Assembly (NCBI GenBank): GCA_022823505.1
Contig: JAJEIA010000100.1
Coordinates: 1-64,000 of the forward strand
Origin: Dehalococcoidia bacterium
Lineage (GTDB): Bacteria; Chloroflexota; Dehalococcoidia; Lucifugimonadales; UBA3495
Direction of reading: 5' to 3'
DNA: 64,000 nucleotides
Made by a program: the position numbers and the translations under genes. Below the pieces are notes generated by a model that had not been told where the DNA came from, ran no database searches, and saw nothing but the letters and a program-made list of their open reading frames with translations. Position 1 is the first letter of the stretch. Every line of letters begins with the position of its first letter. Positions 9,798 through 19,943 of the stretch are shown piece after piece.

Positions 9798-10400
9798 ATG
9801 ACGACCATTGAAATCTCCGGCCGCGTGCACGACCGCATCCAGCGCCGGATGCGCCGGCTGCCCCCAGGTCTGCTGGACCACTGCCAGCGGGTCGAGCAGA
9901 TTGCCCGCGACCTGGCCGAGCGCCATGGGGAGGACGTGGAGGCTATCGGCATCGCCGCCCTGGCCCACGACGCCACCAAGCATTTCTCCGGCGTGGAGAA
10001 CCTGCTGCGCATGGAGGAGTACGACCTGCCTCCCGTCACCGAGTTCGAACGGCGCAACCCGGCCATCCTGCACGGCATGGTGGGCGCCGAGTTGCTCAAG
10101 CGTGAGGACGGTCTGGGCCACCCCCAGCTGTACAACGCCATCTACTGGCACACCACCGGCGACCCGTCCGGGGGCGACCCCGTCGCCCACATCGTGTTCC
10201 TTGCCGACAAGCTAGACCCGGTCAAGGTCAAGCGCTACCCGTGGCAGGGCGAGCTGAAGGAACTGGCGGAGAACGACCTCCCGGCTGCCATGACCATGTT
10301 CCTCACCAGGAACGTTACGCGTCTCCTGGACAAGGGCTCAGCGGTGCATCCGGCTGCGATCAACGCACGGAACTCGCTGCTGCTGAGTGCGACATCGTAG
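9798..10400 (+). CDS. yqeK: HD-domain phosphohydrolase, YqeK-like (Ap4A hydrolase family)
   Basis: 200 residues. HD metal-binding landmarks in order: an early His (DHCQRVEQIA), HD in ALAHDATKH, HGMVGAELL, YWHTTG, and the Asp in FLADKLDP. This order and the length fit YqeK, the Fe-dependent symmetrical bis(5'-nucleosyl)-tetraphosphatase. In many bacteria yqeK sits with nadD and rsfS, but those are absent here. It follows HIT, PIN and protease genes instead, 33 bases after the protease stop. Confidence 0.8.
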   Translation: MTTIEISGRVHDRIQRRMRRLPPGLLDHCQRVEQIARDLAERHGEDVEAIGIAALAHDATKHFSGVENLLRMEEYDLPPVTEFERRNPAILHGMVGAELLKREDGLGHPQLYNAIYWHTTGDPSGGDPVAHIVFLADKLDPVKVKRYPWQGELKELAENDLPAAMTMFLTRNVTRLLDKGSAVHPAAINARNSLLLSATS

Positions 10401-10961
10401 CTTTTGGCTGGGTGAGCTCTCGGACGGCTTGACCTGTCACGCTGCGGTTTGCCCGGCCAGCACAGTCAAGGCGACACCGGGGCGGAAGCCCTGGCCGAAG
10501 CAGCGACTGCGGTGGCGGGCTATCCGGAAAGGATGCCCGGCGCAACCAAATCGGGTCCGATGGCACGGGGCGAGTTGACGGGAAAGCTCGCTGATCCGGG
10601 CTCGGTAGGGACTGCCCATCGGGTGTGCCAGGTGGAGCCTGCGGCCACACAAGACGGTTCGTATAGCCAACGTCGGAACGCGCGAACTGGGGCGCCTGCT
10701 TCATCGGATGAGACTGGTGCCGGATAACCGCGATCATATGTGTTTTCGTCTTCGTCTCGACTCTGCCCACCACCGCGTTCCCGGGAAATTGATCCGGCAC
10801 TACACTTTCCACCGCCAGCACAGAGACGCTGAAGTCTGGTATACCCAGGGAACATGATGGCCTGCTGAACCGGATCCCGCAGTGGTCGCCTTCCGTGCCG
10901 TCACTATCATCCGAGATGATTGCGGAGTACGCCATTAGCAGGTCGAATCGAATGAGGAAAC
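10401..10961. other. 560-base intergenic stretch without a supported gene
   Basis: Several overlapping open frames exist on both strands, but none has a ribosome binding site or recognisable family pattern. One plus-strand frame open from about 10607 to 10857 reads reasonably (RIANVGTRELGRLLHRMRL) but lacks a start before 10708. It may be a gene relic. Confidence 0.4.
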
Positions 10962-10964
10962 GTG

Positions 10965-11951
10965 ATGGACTATCGACCACTGGGCAGCACGGGGATCAAC
11001 GTGTCCGAGATCGGGTTCGGCTGCGGCAACGTCGGCGGCCTGATGATCCGCGGGGCGCACAGCGACCAGGTCGCGGCGGTCGCCCGGGCCATGGATCTGG
11101 GCATCAACTACTTCGACACCGCCTCCTCCTACGGCGACGGCCAATCGGAGACCAACCTGGGTCGGGTGCTGAAAGAGCTGGCGGCGGACGTCTATGTCGG
11201 TACCAAGTTCCGCGTCACCACCCACGAGCCGGGGCGCATCCGCGGCAACGTCATCGCCGCCGTGGAGGAGAGCCTTGCCCGGTTGCAGCGCGAGCAGGTT
11301 GACCTGATCCAGATGCACAATCACGTCGCATCGGTGGCCGACGGCGGGTCGGTCTCTCCCGAGGAGACGCTGGGCGAGGTGGTGGACGCGCTCCGGGACT
11401 TGCGCGACCAGGGCAAGGTCAGGTTCTGGGGGATGACCGCCGTGGGTGAGACCCCGGCCCTGCACCGCGTCATCGACTCGGGCGCCCTGAACACCATCCA
11501 GTCGGTGTACAACCTGGTCAACCCCAGCGCCGGCTCGGCCGTGCCGCCCGGGTTCGACATGCCCGACTATGGCAACCAGATCCGGCGTGCCGCCGACAAC
11601 GGCATGGGCGTGCTGGTGATCCGTGTCCTCGCGGCCGGCGCGCTGAGCGGAGAGCCGACCCGGCATCCCGTCGCCGTACCCAGCGTCGCGCCCATCGGCT
11701 CCGGCCGTGACTATGACCAGGACCGCACGCGAGGTGAGGGCTTTCGGTTCCTGCAGCAGGAGGGCTACGCCGGCAGCCTGGTTGAGGCATCGCTGCGGTT
11801 CGCGCTGACCAACCCCGGCGTCAGCAGCGTGCTGGTGGGGTATTCCAGTATGGAGCACCTGGAGCAGTCCGTCGAGTTCGCCGCCCGGGGGCCGCTGCCG
11901 ACGGAGGCCATGGCCCGCCTGCCGGAGGTGTGGGCCGGTTTCACCGGCTGA
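10965..11951 (+). CDS. Aldo/keto reductase family oxidoreductase
   Basis: 328 residues, the family length. The beginning (MDYRPLGSTGINVSEIGFGCGN) is typical. Catalytic landmarks are Asp and Tyr in INYFDTASSYGDGQSE, Lys in VYVGTKFR, and the His-containing QMHNHV segment. The NADPH site fits SVLVGYSSMEHLEQSV near the C-terminus. It reduces carbonyls with NADPH; the substrate is unknown. GAGGAAA lies just upstream; GTG 10962 is an alternative start one codon earlier. It stands alone between two sizeable gaps. Confidence 0.9.
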   Translation: MDYRPLGSTGINVSEIGFGCGNVGGLMIRGAHSDQVAAVARAMDLGINYFDTASSYGDGQSETNLGRVLKELAADVYVGTKFRVTTHEPGRIRGNVIAAVEESLARLQREQVDLIQMHNHVASVADGGSVSPEETLGEVVDALRDLRDQGKVRFWGMTAVGETPALHRVIDSGALNTIQSVYNLVNPSAGSAVPPGFDMPDYGNQIRRAADNGMGVLVIRVLAAGALSGEPTRHPVAVPSVAPIGSGRDYDQDRTRGEGFRFLQQEGYAGSLVEASLRFALTNPGVSSVLVGYSSMEHLEQSVEFAARGPLPTEAMARLPEVWAGFTG

Positions 11952-12214
11952 TACGTCCGCTCCTGCTCGACCGGGGCATCGGGCGGGTCAACGTCCTGCG
12001 GGACGCCCGCCACCCGCTGACGTGCCCTGCCGCGCCATGACAATACCAGCCGGCGCCGCAAATTGCCGGAAACTCTCCCGGTTTTACCTTGCGCATCCGC
12101 CCTACCGGCCGCCAGAATCGATCATTGTCGGCAGCATCCTGCGCCGGTTCACTCCTCCGGCCGCCTGTCGGCGTCTCCCGATCCGTACAATTGCCACCCC
12201 TCGAGGATGGAATC

Positions 12215-12559
12215 ATGGCTATCGACGCCCTCTCGGACGGCACAGCCGTATTGGTGCTGGCGGAGCAACGCCTGGACAGCGCCAACGCCGCGGACTTCAA
12301 TCAGGAGCTCGAGTCCGCTACGGAATCGTCCGTCCGAGCCGTGGTTATCGATATGGAAACCCTCAACTACATCAGCAGCGCCGGCCTCCGGGCGATCATG
12401 CAGGCCGTGCGCCGGATGCAGCAGCAGGGTGGCAGCCTGGCGCTTTGTTCCCTGTCCAGCGATGTGCGCGCCGTGTTCGAGACCAGCGGCTTCGATCAGC
12501 TCATCGAAATCCATCCCTCGCGGGCGGAAGCCGTCGCCGCCATCGCCACCGGAAACTGA
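12215..12559 (+). CDS. STAS-domain anti-sigma factor antagonist
   Basis: 114 residues, a single STAS domain. The phosphorylatable Ser motif is clear: IDMETLNYISSAGLRAIMQA, as in SpoIIAA/RsbV. Dephosphorylated antagonists bind an anti-sigma kinase and free its sigma factor. No kinase, phosphatase or sigma gene is adjacent, so the partner is elsewhere. ATG 12215 follows a GAGGATGGA ribosome binding site; longer in-frame starts add sequence unlike the family. TACAAT at 12186-12191 could be its -10. Confidence 0.85.
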   Translation: MAIDALSDGTAVLVLAEQRLDSANAADFNQELESATESSVRAVVIDMETLNYISSAGLRAIMQAVRRMQQQGGSLALCSLSSDVRAVFETSGFDQLIEIHPSRAEAVAAIATGN

Positions 12560-12668
12560 CCGTCACGGTTGACGCCTACTCCGGGATCGCAGAAACGCGG
12601 ACCGATCCGCAACCCTGCAACGGTCCGCAAACGAAAGCCCACGGCCGGATAGCCAGCGAACACTCCGT

Positions 12669-12878
12669 TCAGCCGTTTGCGGAACTCCCGGTTGGTGGTT
12701 CACTGCTGGCCGCCATATCGGCCGCGCAGTCCGCCACCAGCCTGCGGATGCCGCCCAACGCCTCTGCGCGGATTGGCGCCAGCCAGCTCAGCGAGAGGAA
12801 CCCGGCGCACAGCCCGACAAACTCTTCGTCCTCGGCGGACCATGCGACCCGGTACGTGTAATGATCAGCCGTCATCAT
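12669..12878 (-). CDS. Short HicB-like antitoxin domain protein, probably truncated
   Basis: 69 residues. HYTYRVAWSAEDEEFVGLCAGF followed by AEALGGIRRLVADCAADM matches the partly degraded RNase H-like domain of HicB antitoxins. The usual C-terminal ribbon-helix-helix (after a PxPEPLADR-like linker) is missing: the frame ends at SSANG and the downstream frames do not restore it. No hicA toxin gene lies on either side. It is best read as an orphan or decaying HicB. The start is one of two adjacent ATGs preceded by GAGAAGACGA. Confidence 0.6.
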   Translation of the reverse strand: MMTADHYTYRVAWSAEDEEFVGLCAGFLSLSWLAPIRAEALGGIRRLVADCAADMAASSEPPTGSSANG

Positions 12879-12960
12879 TCGTCTTCTCGGTGTTGCTACC
12901 CGCTGGTTGCCAGCAATGATGATAAGCCATGGGAAGCAATGCAGAGCCCCGGTTCCCGCC

Positions 12961-13887
12961 TCAATACTTCCGCAGGGCCGGCGCGGCCACACCGAGCAAC
13001 TCCCGCCTCGCCTTCGACCAGACGCGTTTCAGAGTCGTCTGAACCGACGCGCAATCCCGGCCGATCATCTTGACCCCCACGCCGTTACCGTCAGGCAGTA
13101 CCGAGGCGCCGGCTCGGACCCCTGGGTACTGTCCCAGGGCGTCCCTGATCTCATCCAGCAGCGAACGCGCGCACGGGCTATCGCACACGATCAGCATCGA
13201 ACCCAGGGTGCGTGTCGACGCGTCATCTGCGCCCTGCCGCCCGCCGAAACCCAGCACCCCGGTCCCGGTGAGGTTGCCCGCGCTCGGGTCCAGGTTGAAC
13301 GCCTCCCGATACACTGGCGGGCCGCCCGGTCCCCATACCGTGAGCCGATTGGTGAGCCGCCGGAACCTAAAAGACTCCCCCATTGCCACTCTGCCGGGTG
13401 TTATCACGTCACTGAACACCAGTGCGCCGCCCGGCTCGCAGGCGATGTCGACTTCCTGCGCCAGGCTGGCGTCCCGGTAGGGTATCAACGGGTCCGGCAG
13501 GTACTCCAGGTATCCGCCCGATGCAACGTTGATACGGACCCGCTGCTCGGCAGAGCCCTCTGGCATCGTGTATACCTTCGTCGCGCTCTGGGTGGTCACG
13601 TGCGCCCTGGCGTCCACGCCGACGCCCACCGCGATGCGGTGGCGGTCGTTCTGCAGCAGGCCTCCGGTGGGATTCGCCAGGAATACGTGGGCCATATCTG
13701 GCGCGGCATCGTCCGGATACAGCGCCTGCTGGACCAGCAGCGGCGGCCGGGTGCGGCAGTGGATCAGCCGGGTCCGGCCCGCCCTCCGCTCCAGGACCAA
13801 ATCGACCGAACCGTTTTGCCCGGCCGAGCCGGCGTCAGCAGGTCGTTCCGGGGCCGACAGCATCGAGGATCCTGTCCAGAACCGCAT
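12961..13887 (-). CDS. ureD: Urease accessory protein UreD
   Basis: 308 residues. Landmarks of UreD/Ure[57 protein letters not shown]. UreD binds apo-urease and, with UreF and UreG, delivers Ni2+. It is the last gene of the urea locus. Its start overlaps the end of ureG by 29-53 bases depending on which ATG is used (13887 or 13863), as expected for coupled accessory genes. Confidence 0.92.
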   Translation of the reverse strand: MRFWTGSSMLSAPERPADAGSAGQNGSVDLVLERRAGRTRLIHCRTRPPLLVQQALYPDDAAPDMAHVFLANPTGGLLQNDRHRIAVGVGVDARAHVTTQSATKVYTMPEGSAEQRVRINVASGGYLEYLPDPLIPYRDASLAQEVDIACEPGGALVFSDVITPGRVAMGESFRFRRLTNRLTVWGPGGPPVYREAFNLDPSAGNLTGTGVLGFGGRQGADDASTRTLGSMLIVCDSPCARSLLDEIRDALGQYPGVRAGASVLPDGNGVGVKMIGRDCASVQTTLKRVWSKARRELLGVAAPALRKY

Positions 13888-14458
13888 CCAAGCCCTCGCC
13901 CGTGCGGCAGTTGGTGAACGCGTAGGGTCGGTCGCCCCGGACGATGTTGAGGTCGCGGCACATCACGTCCAGGTCCGCGCCCACGTGGGGTGCCAGGTCG
14001 GTCTTGTTCACCACCAGCAGGTCGGTCTGGGTGATGCCCTGCCCGCGCTTGCGGGGGATCTTGTCGCCCGCTGCCACGTCGATCACGTAGATCTGGAAAT
14101 CGGCCAGGGCCGGGCTGAAGGTCAGCGTCAGGTTGTCGCCGCCGCTCTCGATCAGCACGATATCCGAGTCGGGATATTCCTCGGTCAACTCCTCCGCCGC
14201 GAGCAGGTTCAGGCTGGGATCTTCGCGCACCGCCGCGTGGGGGCAGGCCCCGGTGGCAACGCCGCGGATGCGGCCGGTGTCGAACACACCCTCCAGGGTC
14301 CGCGTGACGTGGTCGGCGTCCTCCCTGGTGAAGATGTCGTTGGTGATGACCACGGGATGCCGGCCCCGGGCCAGCAGCATGGGCACCAGTTGTTCTACCA
14401 GCGTGGTCTTCCCGGAGCCCACCGGCCCGCCGACGCCAATTCGGGGAACATTTCTCAT
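13835..14458 (-). CDS. ureG: Urease accessory GTPase UreG
   Basis: 207 residues of a SIMIBI GTPase. P-loop [11 protein letters not shown], Ni-site CPH in [21 protein letters not shown], and the guanine-binding NKTD in [12 protein letters not shown] are all present. It powers nickel transfer into UreC with UreD and UreF. ATG 14458 is preceded by GGAG. The open frame runs 26 codons further upstream but that part is unlike UreG. The locus has no ureE, so the usual nickel donor to UreG is missing here. Confidence 0.95.
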   Translation of the reverse strand: MRNVPRIGVGGPVGSGKTTLVEQLVPMLLARGRHPVVITNDIFTREDADHVTRTLEGVFDTGRIRGVATGACPHAAVREDPSLNLLAAEELTEEYPDSDIVLIESGGDNLTLTFSPALADFQIYVIDVAAGDKIPRKRGQGITQTDLLVVNKTDLAPHVGADLDVMCRDLNIVRGDRPYAFTNCRTGEGLDAVLDRILDAVGPGTTC

Positions 14459-14596
14459 GGTTGCTCTCCACTTTTTGCGGGGTGACCGGCACGTCCCTGC
14501 CCGTTTGCTTCGGTCGCTGTGTCCGTCGTCCGCCAACCGGAGAAGCGTAATCTCACGGTCGCAGCGTTTTTCGGTTGGCGGACGCTTGCTCGGGTA

Positions 14597-15292
14597 TCAG
14601 TCGCCCCTCAGTCGTTGCAGTTCCTCCTCGAGTTCTCGCACCCTGGATTCGGCTTGGAGGCGGCCCTCCCGTTCGGTGTCAAAGGTGGCAATGTGTTCGC
14701 CCGTGTCGGGGTCATGCCAGCCCAGGAAGCCATCGGTCCAGTGGAGTTCCAGGCCGAGGACGGCGCTGTGCCCTTTGAGGTTGCCGTCGGGCATCTCGGT
14801 GATCTCGATGGGTTCGTATCCTCCGTCTATCAGCCGGTCGCCGGCCAGGCGGGATCCGTGGTATTGTCCGGTTTCGTCAAAGCGCCTGTATTCGGCGACG
14901 CCTAGATCCGCGTAGGCGGCGCGCTTTTCGCCGGTATCGGCGCGGCCGGTGGAGCGGGAAGCGATTTCCAGCACAAAGTCGGGCGGCTTGCGCTGTTCCG
15001 ATATCACGTACCCGTTGCGTTCCTCAAAAGCGATCGGGTTGACGTTGAAGGCCACCAGGAGGTCGGGGTAGAGGACGCCGGTCATGTCGGCTCTTTCCGA
15101 TATCGGCACGGGGGTGATGTATCGTTCGGTGGTTACGATGGTGGTCTGGGGCTCGCCGAGGTGGATGGCCAGGTGGTGGGCGTGCCCGGTGTCGGTCAAC
15201 TGTTTGGCGGCGGTCATCTTCTCGTCCGGAGATTTGGGAGGATCCGGGAGCCGGAGGGCTTGAGGAGATTTCGGCGTTCTGGCGGTGGTCAT
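14597..15292 (-). CDS. Uma2-family (DUF820) restriction-fold protein inside the urease locus
   Basis: 231 residues. The restriction-endonuclease-like core is visible: YPDLLVAFNV (Asp), PPDFVLEIASRST (Asp, Glu), then KRAAYADLGVAEYRRFD. The C-terminus is a charged coiled coil (ESRVRELEEELQRL). Uma2 proteins are abundant in Cyanobacteria and Chloroflexota; the cellular role is unclear. It lies between ureF and ureG with gaps of 87 and 138 bases, wider than elsewhere in the locus, so it looks inserted. A second Uma2 gene with the same layout is at 40606. Confidence 0.85.
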   Translation of the reverse strand: MTTARTPKSPQALRLPDPPKSPDEKMTAAKQLTDTGHAHHLAIHLGEPQTTIVTTERYITPVPISERADMTGVLYPDLLVAFNVNPIAFEERNGYVISEQRKPPDFVLEIASRSTGRADTGEKRAAYADLGVAEYRRFDETGQYHGSRLAGDRLIDGGYEPIEITEMPDGNLKGHSAVLGLELHWTDGFLGWHDPDTGEHIATFDTEREGRLQAESRVRELEEELQRLRGD

Positions 15293-15379
15293 GCTGAAAC
15301 TCTCCGTGGCGGGTCGGCAAAGCGGTGGGCTATGGAGAAGATTATACCCGTGCCGGGTTTGACCGTTGAGGCCGTGCCG

Positions 15380-16093
15380 TCAGCTGGCGAACATCCGCAC
15401 TTCGTCGTGTTCGTGCAGCATGGACGCAATGTCGGTATGCGGCGCGAAGGATGTCATATCCCGCCAGTCGCGATGCCGCAACACCGTCGTGGCGCCGATC
15501 ACGGGTTCGTGCAGTGATCCCAGGATGCGCTGCGCCTCCGAGTGCGTGATGGGCAACAGCCGCTGCGCCGCGCCCAGCACCCCCACCGCGAAGCTGTGGC
15601 AGAACATCAGCAGGGCGTTCTCGCCTTCGATGCCCGCCGCGCAGGATGTCACGCCCAGCGCGACGGCCCCCGTTCCCGGCGTCTCGCGGTCCATCACCCG
15701 CCGCCGAAACTCGCCGTGAACGCTGGCCCCAAACCGACTCTGGAGCAACGGCGCCGTCTCGTCCAGGATGCGCCGTCCGGCGTGGCAGGAGGCCTGCCGC
15801 AGCTCATCGGGCAGTTTCATCGTGTGCAGATGCCGGTCGATGTCTGCCAGCATCGCCAGGTCGCCGTCCCCGGCCGCGCCGTGGGCGTTCAGCAACGCCA
15901 CGCCGTCGCACGGCAGGACCGACCAGCCCAGCAGGTTGTGCAAATGCTCCCCCAAATCGTCGGCGTTCCTGACCCAGCCCCGCGACACCATCCCTTCCAG
16001 CCCTTGCGAGTGGGCGTACGCGCCGGACGGGAAGAACGAGTCGGCCAGCTGCAGGGCGGCGAGAAAGCTCGCGCTGCCGTTTATGCTCTGCAC
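15380..16093 (-). CDS. ureF: Urease accessory protein UreF
   Basis: 237 residues. LQLADSFFPSGAYAHSQGLEG is the UreF N-terminal signature. HTMKLPDELRQASCHAGRRIL and TSCAAGIEGENALLMFCHSF follow in the expected order. UreF bridges UreD and UreG in the nickel-insertion complex. It starts 12 bases after the ureC stop codon. Confidence 0.93.
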   Translation of the reverse strand: MQSINGSASFLAALQLADSFFPSGAYAHSQGLEGMVSRGWVRNADDLGEHLHNLLGWSVLPCDGVALLNAHGAAGDGDLAMLADIDRHLHTMKLPDELRQASCHAGRRILDETAPLLQSRFGASVHGEFRRRVMDRETPGTGAVALGVTSCAAGIEGENALLMFCHSFAVGVLGAAQRLLPITHSEAQRILGSLHEPVIGATTVLRHRDWRDMTSFAPHTDIASMLHEHDEVRMFAS

Positions 16094-16105
16094 AGTTCGC
16101 GTCCG

Positions 16106-17824
16106 CTACACCAGGAAGTGCAACTGCGCCAGGCTGAGCCGCTCGGCCGCCGGCACGGTGGCGACCTCGCCGTCGACGCGCACCGTGTAGGTATCCGGGT
16201 CCACCTCGATCACCGGCATCCCGTCGTTGCGCACCATCTGCCGCTTGGTGATGGTCCGGCACCCGCGCACCGGTTCGACCTGCCGGGTCAGGCCCAGGTC
16301 CCGGTGCACTCCCGCCTCGTGGGCCGCCTGGGACACGAAGGTCAGCGACGTATTCGCAACCGCCCTGCCCATCGCACCGAACATGGGACGATAGAACGAC
16401 GGCTCGGCAGTGGGTATGGACCCGTTGGGGTCGCCCATGACGGCCCAGCAGATCATCCCGCCCTTGATGATCAGCTTGGGCTTCGCGCCGAAGCTGCCCA
16501 GCGGCCACAGCACGATGTCCGCCAGCTTGCCCGGCTCCAGCGACCCCACCAGGTGCGATATGCCGTGGGTGATGGCCGGGTTGATGGTCAGCTTGGCCAG
16601 GTAGCGCAGGACGCGGAAGTTGTCGTGGTCCGGCGAGTCCTCGGGCAGCTTGCCCTTGAACTGCCGCATCTTGTCCGCCGTCTGGAACAGGCGGGTGAAG
16701 TTCTCGCCGACCCGCCCCATGGCCTGCGAGTCGGACGCGTACATGCTGATGACGCCCAGGTCGTGCAGCACGTCCTCCGCGGCCATGGTCTCGGGCCGGA
16801 TGCGGCTTTCGGCAAAGGCCACGTCCTCCGGGACACGCGGGCTGAGGTGGTGGCACACCATCAGCATGTCCATGTGCTCGGTGAGCGTGTTGACGGTGTA
16901 CGGCCGCGTGGGGTTGGTGGAGGAGGGCAGCACGTTCGGTTCCGACGCGATGCGTATGATGTCCGGCGCGTGGCCGCCGCCGGCGCCCTCGGTGTGATAG
17001 GTGTGGATCGCCCGTCCGTCGATGGCCGCGATGGTGTCCTCCACGAACCCGGCCTCGTTCAGCGTGTCGGTGTGGATCGCCACCGGCACGTCGAACCGGT
17101 CGGCCACGGCCAGGCAGGTGTCGATGGCCGCCGGCGTCGTGCCCCAGTCCTCGTGGAGTTTGAGCCCGCTGGCCCCGGCCGCGATCTGCTCCTCCAGGGG
17201 CGCGGGATCGCTGGCGTTGCCCTTGCCCAGCAGGCCCCAGTTCACCGGCAGCGGCTCGGCGGCCTCCAGCATCCGCGCGATGTTCCACGGGCCCGGCGTG
17301 CAGGTGGTGGCGTTGGTGCCGTCGGCCGGCCCGGTGCCCCCGCCGATCATCGTGGTGATCCCGTTGGACAGCGCGTGGTACACCTGCTGCGGCGCGATCA
17401 TGTGGATGTGCGAGTCGACCCCGCCCGGCGTCGCGATCAGGTGCTCCCCGGCGATGACCTCGGTGCCCGGCCCCACCACCAGGTCGGGATGCACGCCGTC
17501 CATCACGCCCGGGTTGCCGGACTTGCCGACGGCGACGATCAGCCCGTGGCGCACGCCGATGTCGGCCTTGATGACGCCCAGCACCGGGTCCATGATGATG
17601 GCGTTGGTGATGACCAGATCCAGCGCGCCGTTGCGGTTGGTTGCCTCCGAGGCCTGTCCCATGCCGTCCCGGGCCGACTTGCCTCCGCCGAACACCAGCT
17701 CGTCGCCGTGAGTGAGCAGGTCTCGCTCGATCTGGCAGACCAGGGACGTGTCGGCCAGGCGGAACCGGTCGCCCACGGTGGGGCCGTAGAGGTCCACGTA
17801 CTGACGGCGGCTGATTCGGGCCAT
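16106..17824 (-). CDS. ureC: Urease subunit alpha UreC
   Basis: 572 residues, full length. All catalytic residues are in place: His139/His141 (DSHIHM), the carbamylated Lys222 and His224 (GLKLHEDWG), His251 ([11 protein letters not shown]), His277 ([10 protein letters not shown]), the flap His near 325 (CHHLSPR) and Asp365 ([11 protein letters not shown]). It hydrolyses urea to ammonia and carbamate at a dinickel site in the cytoplasm. Four bases separate it from ureB. This is an intact enzyme by inspection. Confidence 0.97.
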   Translation of the reverse strand: MARISRRQYVDLYGPTVGDRFRLADTSLVCQIERDLLTHGDELVFGGGKSARDGMGQASEATNRNGALDLVITNAIIMDPVLGVIKADIGVRHGLIVAVGKSGNPGVMDGVHPDLVVGPGTEVIAGEHLIATPGGVDSHIHMIAPQQVYHALSNGITTMIGGGTGPADGTNATTCTPGPWNIARMLEAAEPLPVNWGLLGKGNASDPAPLEEQIAAGASGLKLHEDWGTTPAAIDTCLAVADRFDVPVAIHTDTLNEAGFVEDTIAAIDGRAIHTYHTEGAGGGHAPDIIRIASEPNVLPSSTNPTRPYTVNTLTEHMDMLMVCHHLSPRVPEDVAFAESRIRPETMAAEDVLHDLGVISMYASDSQAMGRVGENFTRLFQTADKMRQFKGKLPEDSPDHDNFRVLRYLAKLTINPAITHGISHLVGSLEPGKLADIVLWPLGSFGAKPKLIIKGGMICWAVMGDPNGSIPTAEPSFYRPMFGAMGRAVANTSLTFVSQAAHEAGVHRDLGLTRQVEPVRGCRTITKRQMVRNDGMPVIEVDPDTYTVRVDGEVATVPAAERLSLAQLHFLV

Positions 17825-17828
17825 GTCG

Positions 17829-18233
17829 CTATGCCTCGCTGGTATCCGCCGAGTGCGACGGTTGGTTCAGGAACTCCCGTTGGGAGATGGTTTCGAGGGC
17901 CCGGGCGCGCACTGTGGCCGAGTCCAGGCTGCCGTCGGTCAGGCCGTTGAGCCCGCGCACGAGGCGCGTCCCGCCGATGGCCACCAGCGTCACGTCCTTG
18001 CGGTCGCCCGGCTCGAAACGCACGGCGGTCCCGGCCGGAACGTCCAGCCGCATCCCGAAGGCTGCCTCCCGGTCGAACCGCAACGCCCGGTTCACCTCGA
18101 AGAAGTGGAAGTGCGAGCCCACCTGGATGGCCCGGTCGCCCGTGTTCCACACCGAGATCGTGCACGTGGGCCGGCCGGCGTTTATCTCAACCGGTTCGTC
18201 GGCGATGATGTAGTGCTCGCTGGGGTTGCTCAT
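17829..18233 (-). CDS. ureB: Urease subunit beta UreB
   Basis: 134 residues. IISDEP-like start ([13 protein letters not shown]), [21 protein letters not shown] and [18 protein letters not shown] are diagnostic of UreB. The ATG at 18233 gives the family N-terminus; the open frame continues far upstream only as antisense-free run-through. It starts 17 bases after ureA. Confidence 0.95.
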   Translation of the reverse strand: MSNPSEHYIIADEPVEINAGRPTCTISVWNTGDRAIQVGSHFHFFEVNRALRFDREAAFGMRLDVPAGTAVRFEPGDRKDVTLVAIGGTRLVRGLNGLTDGSLDSATVRARALETISQREFLNQPSHSADTSEA

Positions 18234-18250
18234 GCGCGTCCTGTTTCGGG

Positions 18251-18553
<303 letters not shown>

Positions 18554-18571
18554 GGTGCGTTGCCTCGTGCC

Positions 18572-19909
18572 TTACAGCGTGGAGAGGTAGCGGGACACCT
18601 CGTAGTCGGTGACCTCCGAACGGTACTCGTCCCACTCCAGCTTCTTGTTCTCGATCAGGCTGTTGAAAACGTGGTCGCCCAGCGCCTCGTAGAGCAGTTC
18701 GCTGGTCTCGGCCAGGTTGATCGCCTCGCCCAGGCTGGACGGCAGCGTTCGTATCCCCAGCGACTGTCGACGCTGCGGCGACATCTCCTGTACGTTGCCC
18801 ACCACCGGGGCCGGCACCTGGTACTGCTGCTCGATGCCCTTGAGGCCGGCGGCCAGCATCGCGCTGAAGGCCAGGTATGGGTTGCACGACGGGTCCGGCG
18901 CCCGGTACTCGATGCGGATGGACGATTCCTCGCCCCGCTCGTAGCTGGGCACGCGAATGAGGTCGGAACGGTTCACGTGAGTCCACGACACGTACACCGG
19001 AGCCTCGTAGCCCGGGATCAGCCGCTTGTAGGAGTTCACCCACTGGTTGGTCACCAGGGTTATCTCCGGTGCGTGGGCGATCAGGCCCGCGATGAACTGC
19101 TTGCCCAGCATAGACAGGTACTGCTCGTCATCGGCGTCGTAGAACCGGTTGTCCTCGCCGGCAAAGAGCGACTGGTGCAGGTGCAGCCCGGACCCGTTGA
19201 TGCGCGAAATCGGCTTGGGCATGAACGTGGCGTACACGTTCTGCAACTGGGCCAGTTCCTTGATGACCAGCTTGGCCGTCATCAGGTTGTCGGCCATGGT
19301 GAGGGCGTCGGTGTACTCCAGGTCGATCTCGTGCTGGCTGGGCGCGCCCTCGTGGTGAGAGTACTTCACCGGAATGCCCATCTCGGCCAGGTTGAGCACG
19401 GTGTCGCGGCGCAGGTCGGAGGCGGGGTAGCTGGACAGCTGGTCAAAGTAGCCGTCGTGGTCCAGCAATTCCGGCGCGCCGGCGCTCTTCAGGTAGAAGA
19501 ACTCCAGCTCCGCGCCCACGTTGTAGGTGAATCCCATCTCCGCCGCCTTGTCCAGGTTCCGCCGCAGTACCTGGCGCGGGTCGCCGGGGAAGGTCTGCCC
19601 CCGGGGCTGGCGTATGTCGCAGAACATCCGGGCCACCGCGTTCTGGCGCGGACGCCACGGCAGCAGCGTGAAGGTGGACGGGTCCGGGTAGGCCCGCATG
19701 TCGCTCTCGTGGTGGCGGGCGAACCCGTCGATGGCCGAGCCGTCGAAGCCCACGCCCCGTTCCAGCGCGTCCTCCAGGTCGTCGGCCGTCACCGCGAAGC
19801 CCTTCAGCTTGCCCAGGATGTCGGTGAACCACAGGCGGATGAACTTGACGTCGTTGTCCCGCGCGGTACGCAGTACGAAATCCCGGGCGGTGGCTGTCTC
19901 AGTTGTCAT
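18572..19909 (-). CDS. glnA: Type I glutamine synthetase
   Basis: 445 residues, short for GSI-beta and fitting the GSI-alpha type. Landmarks: [17 protein letters not shown] (latch and substrate loop), [21 protein letters not shown] (ATP/glutamate site), [19 protein letters not shown] and [10 protein letters not shown]. The C-terminus ([11 protein letters not shown]) fits GSI-alpha, and no adenylylation-site Tyr motif was seen. It joins ammonia to glutamate. Lying between urtE and ureA with gaps of 34 and 18 bases, it is set to capture urease-derived ammonia. Related gamma-glutamyl ligases cannot be fully excluded. Confidence 0.9.
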   Translation of the reverse strand: MTTETATARDFVLRTARDNDVKFIRLWFTDILGKLKGFAVTADDLEDALERGVGFDGSAIDGFARHHESDMRAYPDPSTFTLLPWRPRQNAVARMFCDIRQPRGQTFPGDPRQVLRRNLDKAAEMGFTYNVGAELEFFYLKSAGAPELLDHDGYFDQLSSYPASDLRRDTVLNLAEMGIPVKYSHHEGAPSQHEIDLEYTDALTMADNLMTAKLVIKELAQLQNVYATFMPKPISRINGSGLHLHQSLFAGEDNRFYDADDEQYLSMLGKQFIAGLIAHAPEITLVTNQWVNSYKRLIPGYEAPVYVSWTHVNRSDLIRVPSYERGEESSIRIEYRAPDPSCNPYLAFSAMLAAGLKGIEQQYQVPAPVVGNVQEMSPQRRQSLGIRTLPSSLGEAINLAETSELLYEALGDHVFNSLIENKKLEWDEYRSEVTDYEVSRYLSTL

Positions 19910-19943
19910 GGCTATTCCTCACGTTCGCGTTTTATGCCGGGAC

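Noticed and set aside
10360..10980. A 206-codon minus-strand frame in the gap before the aldo/keto reductase
   Set aside because: No ribosome binding site or family pattern, and it runs into the ends of both flanking genes.
15542..17950. An 802-codon open frame on the plus strand across ureF and ureC
   Set aside because: It is antisense to two intact enzymes, has no family pattern and results from high GC in the third codon position of the real genes.
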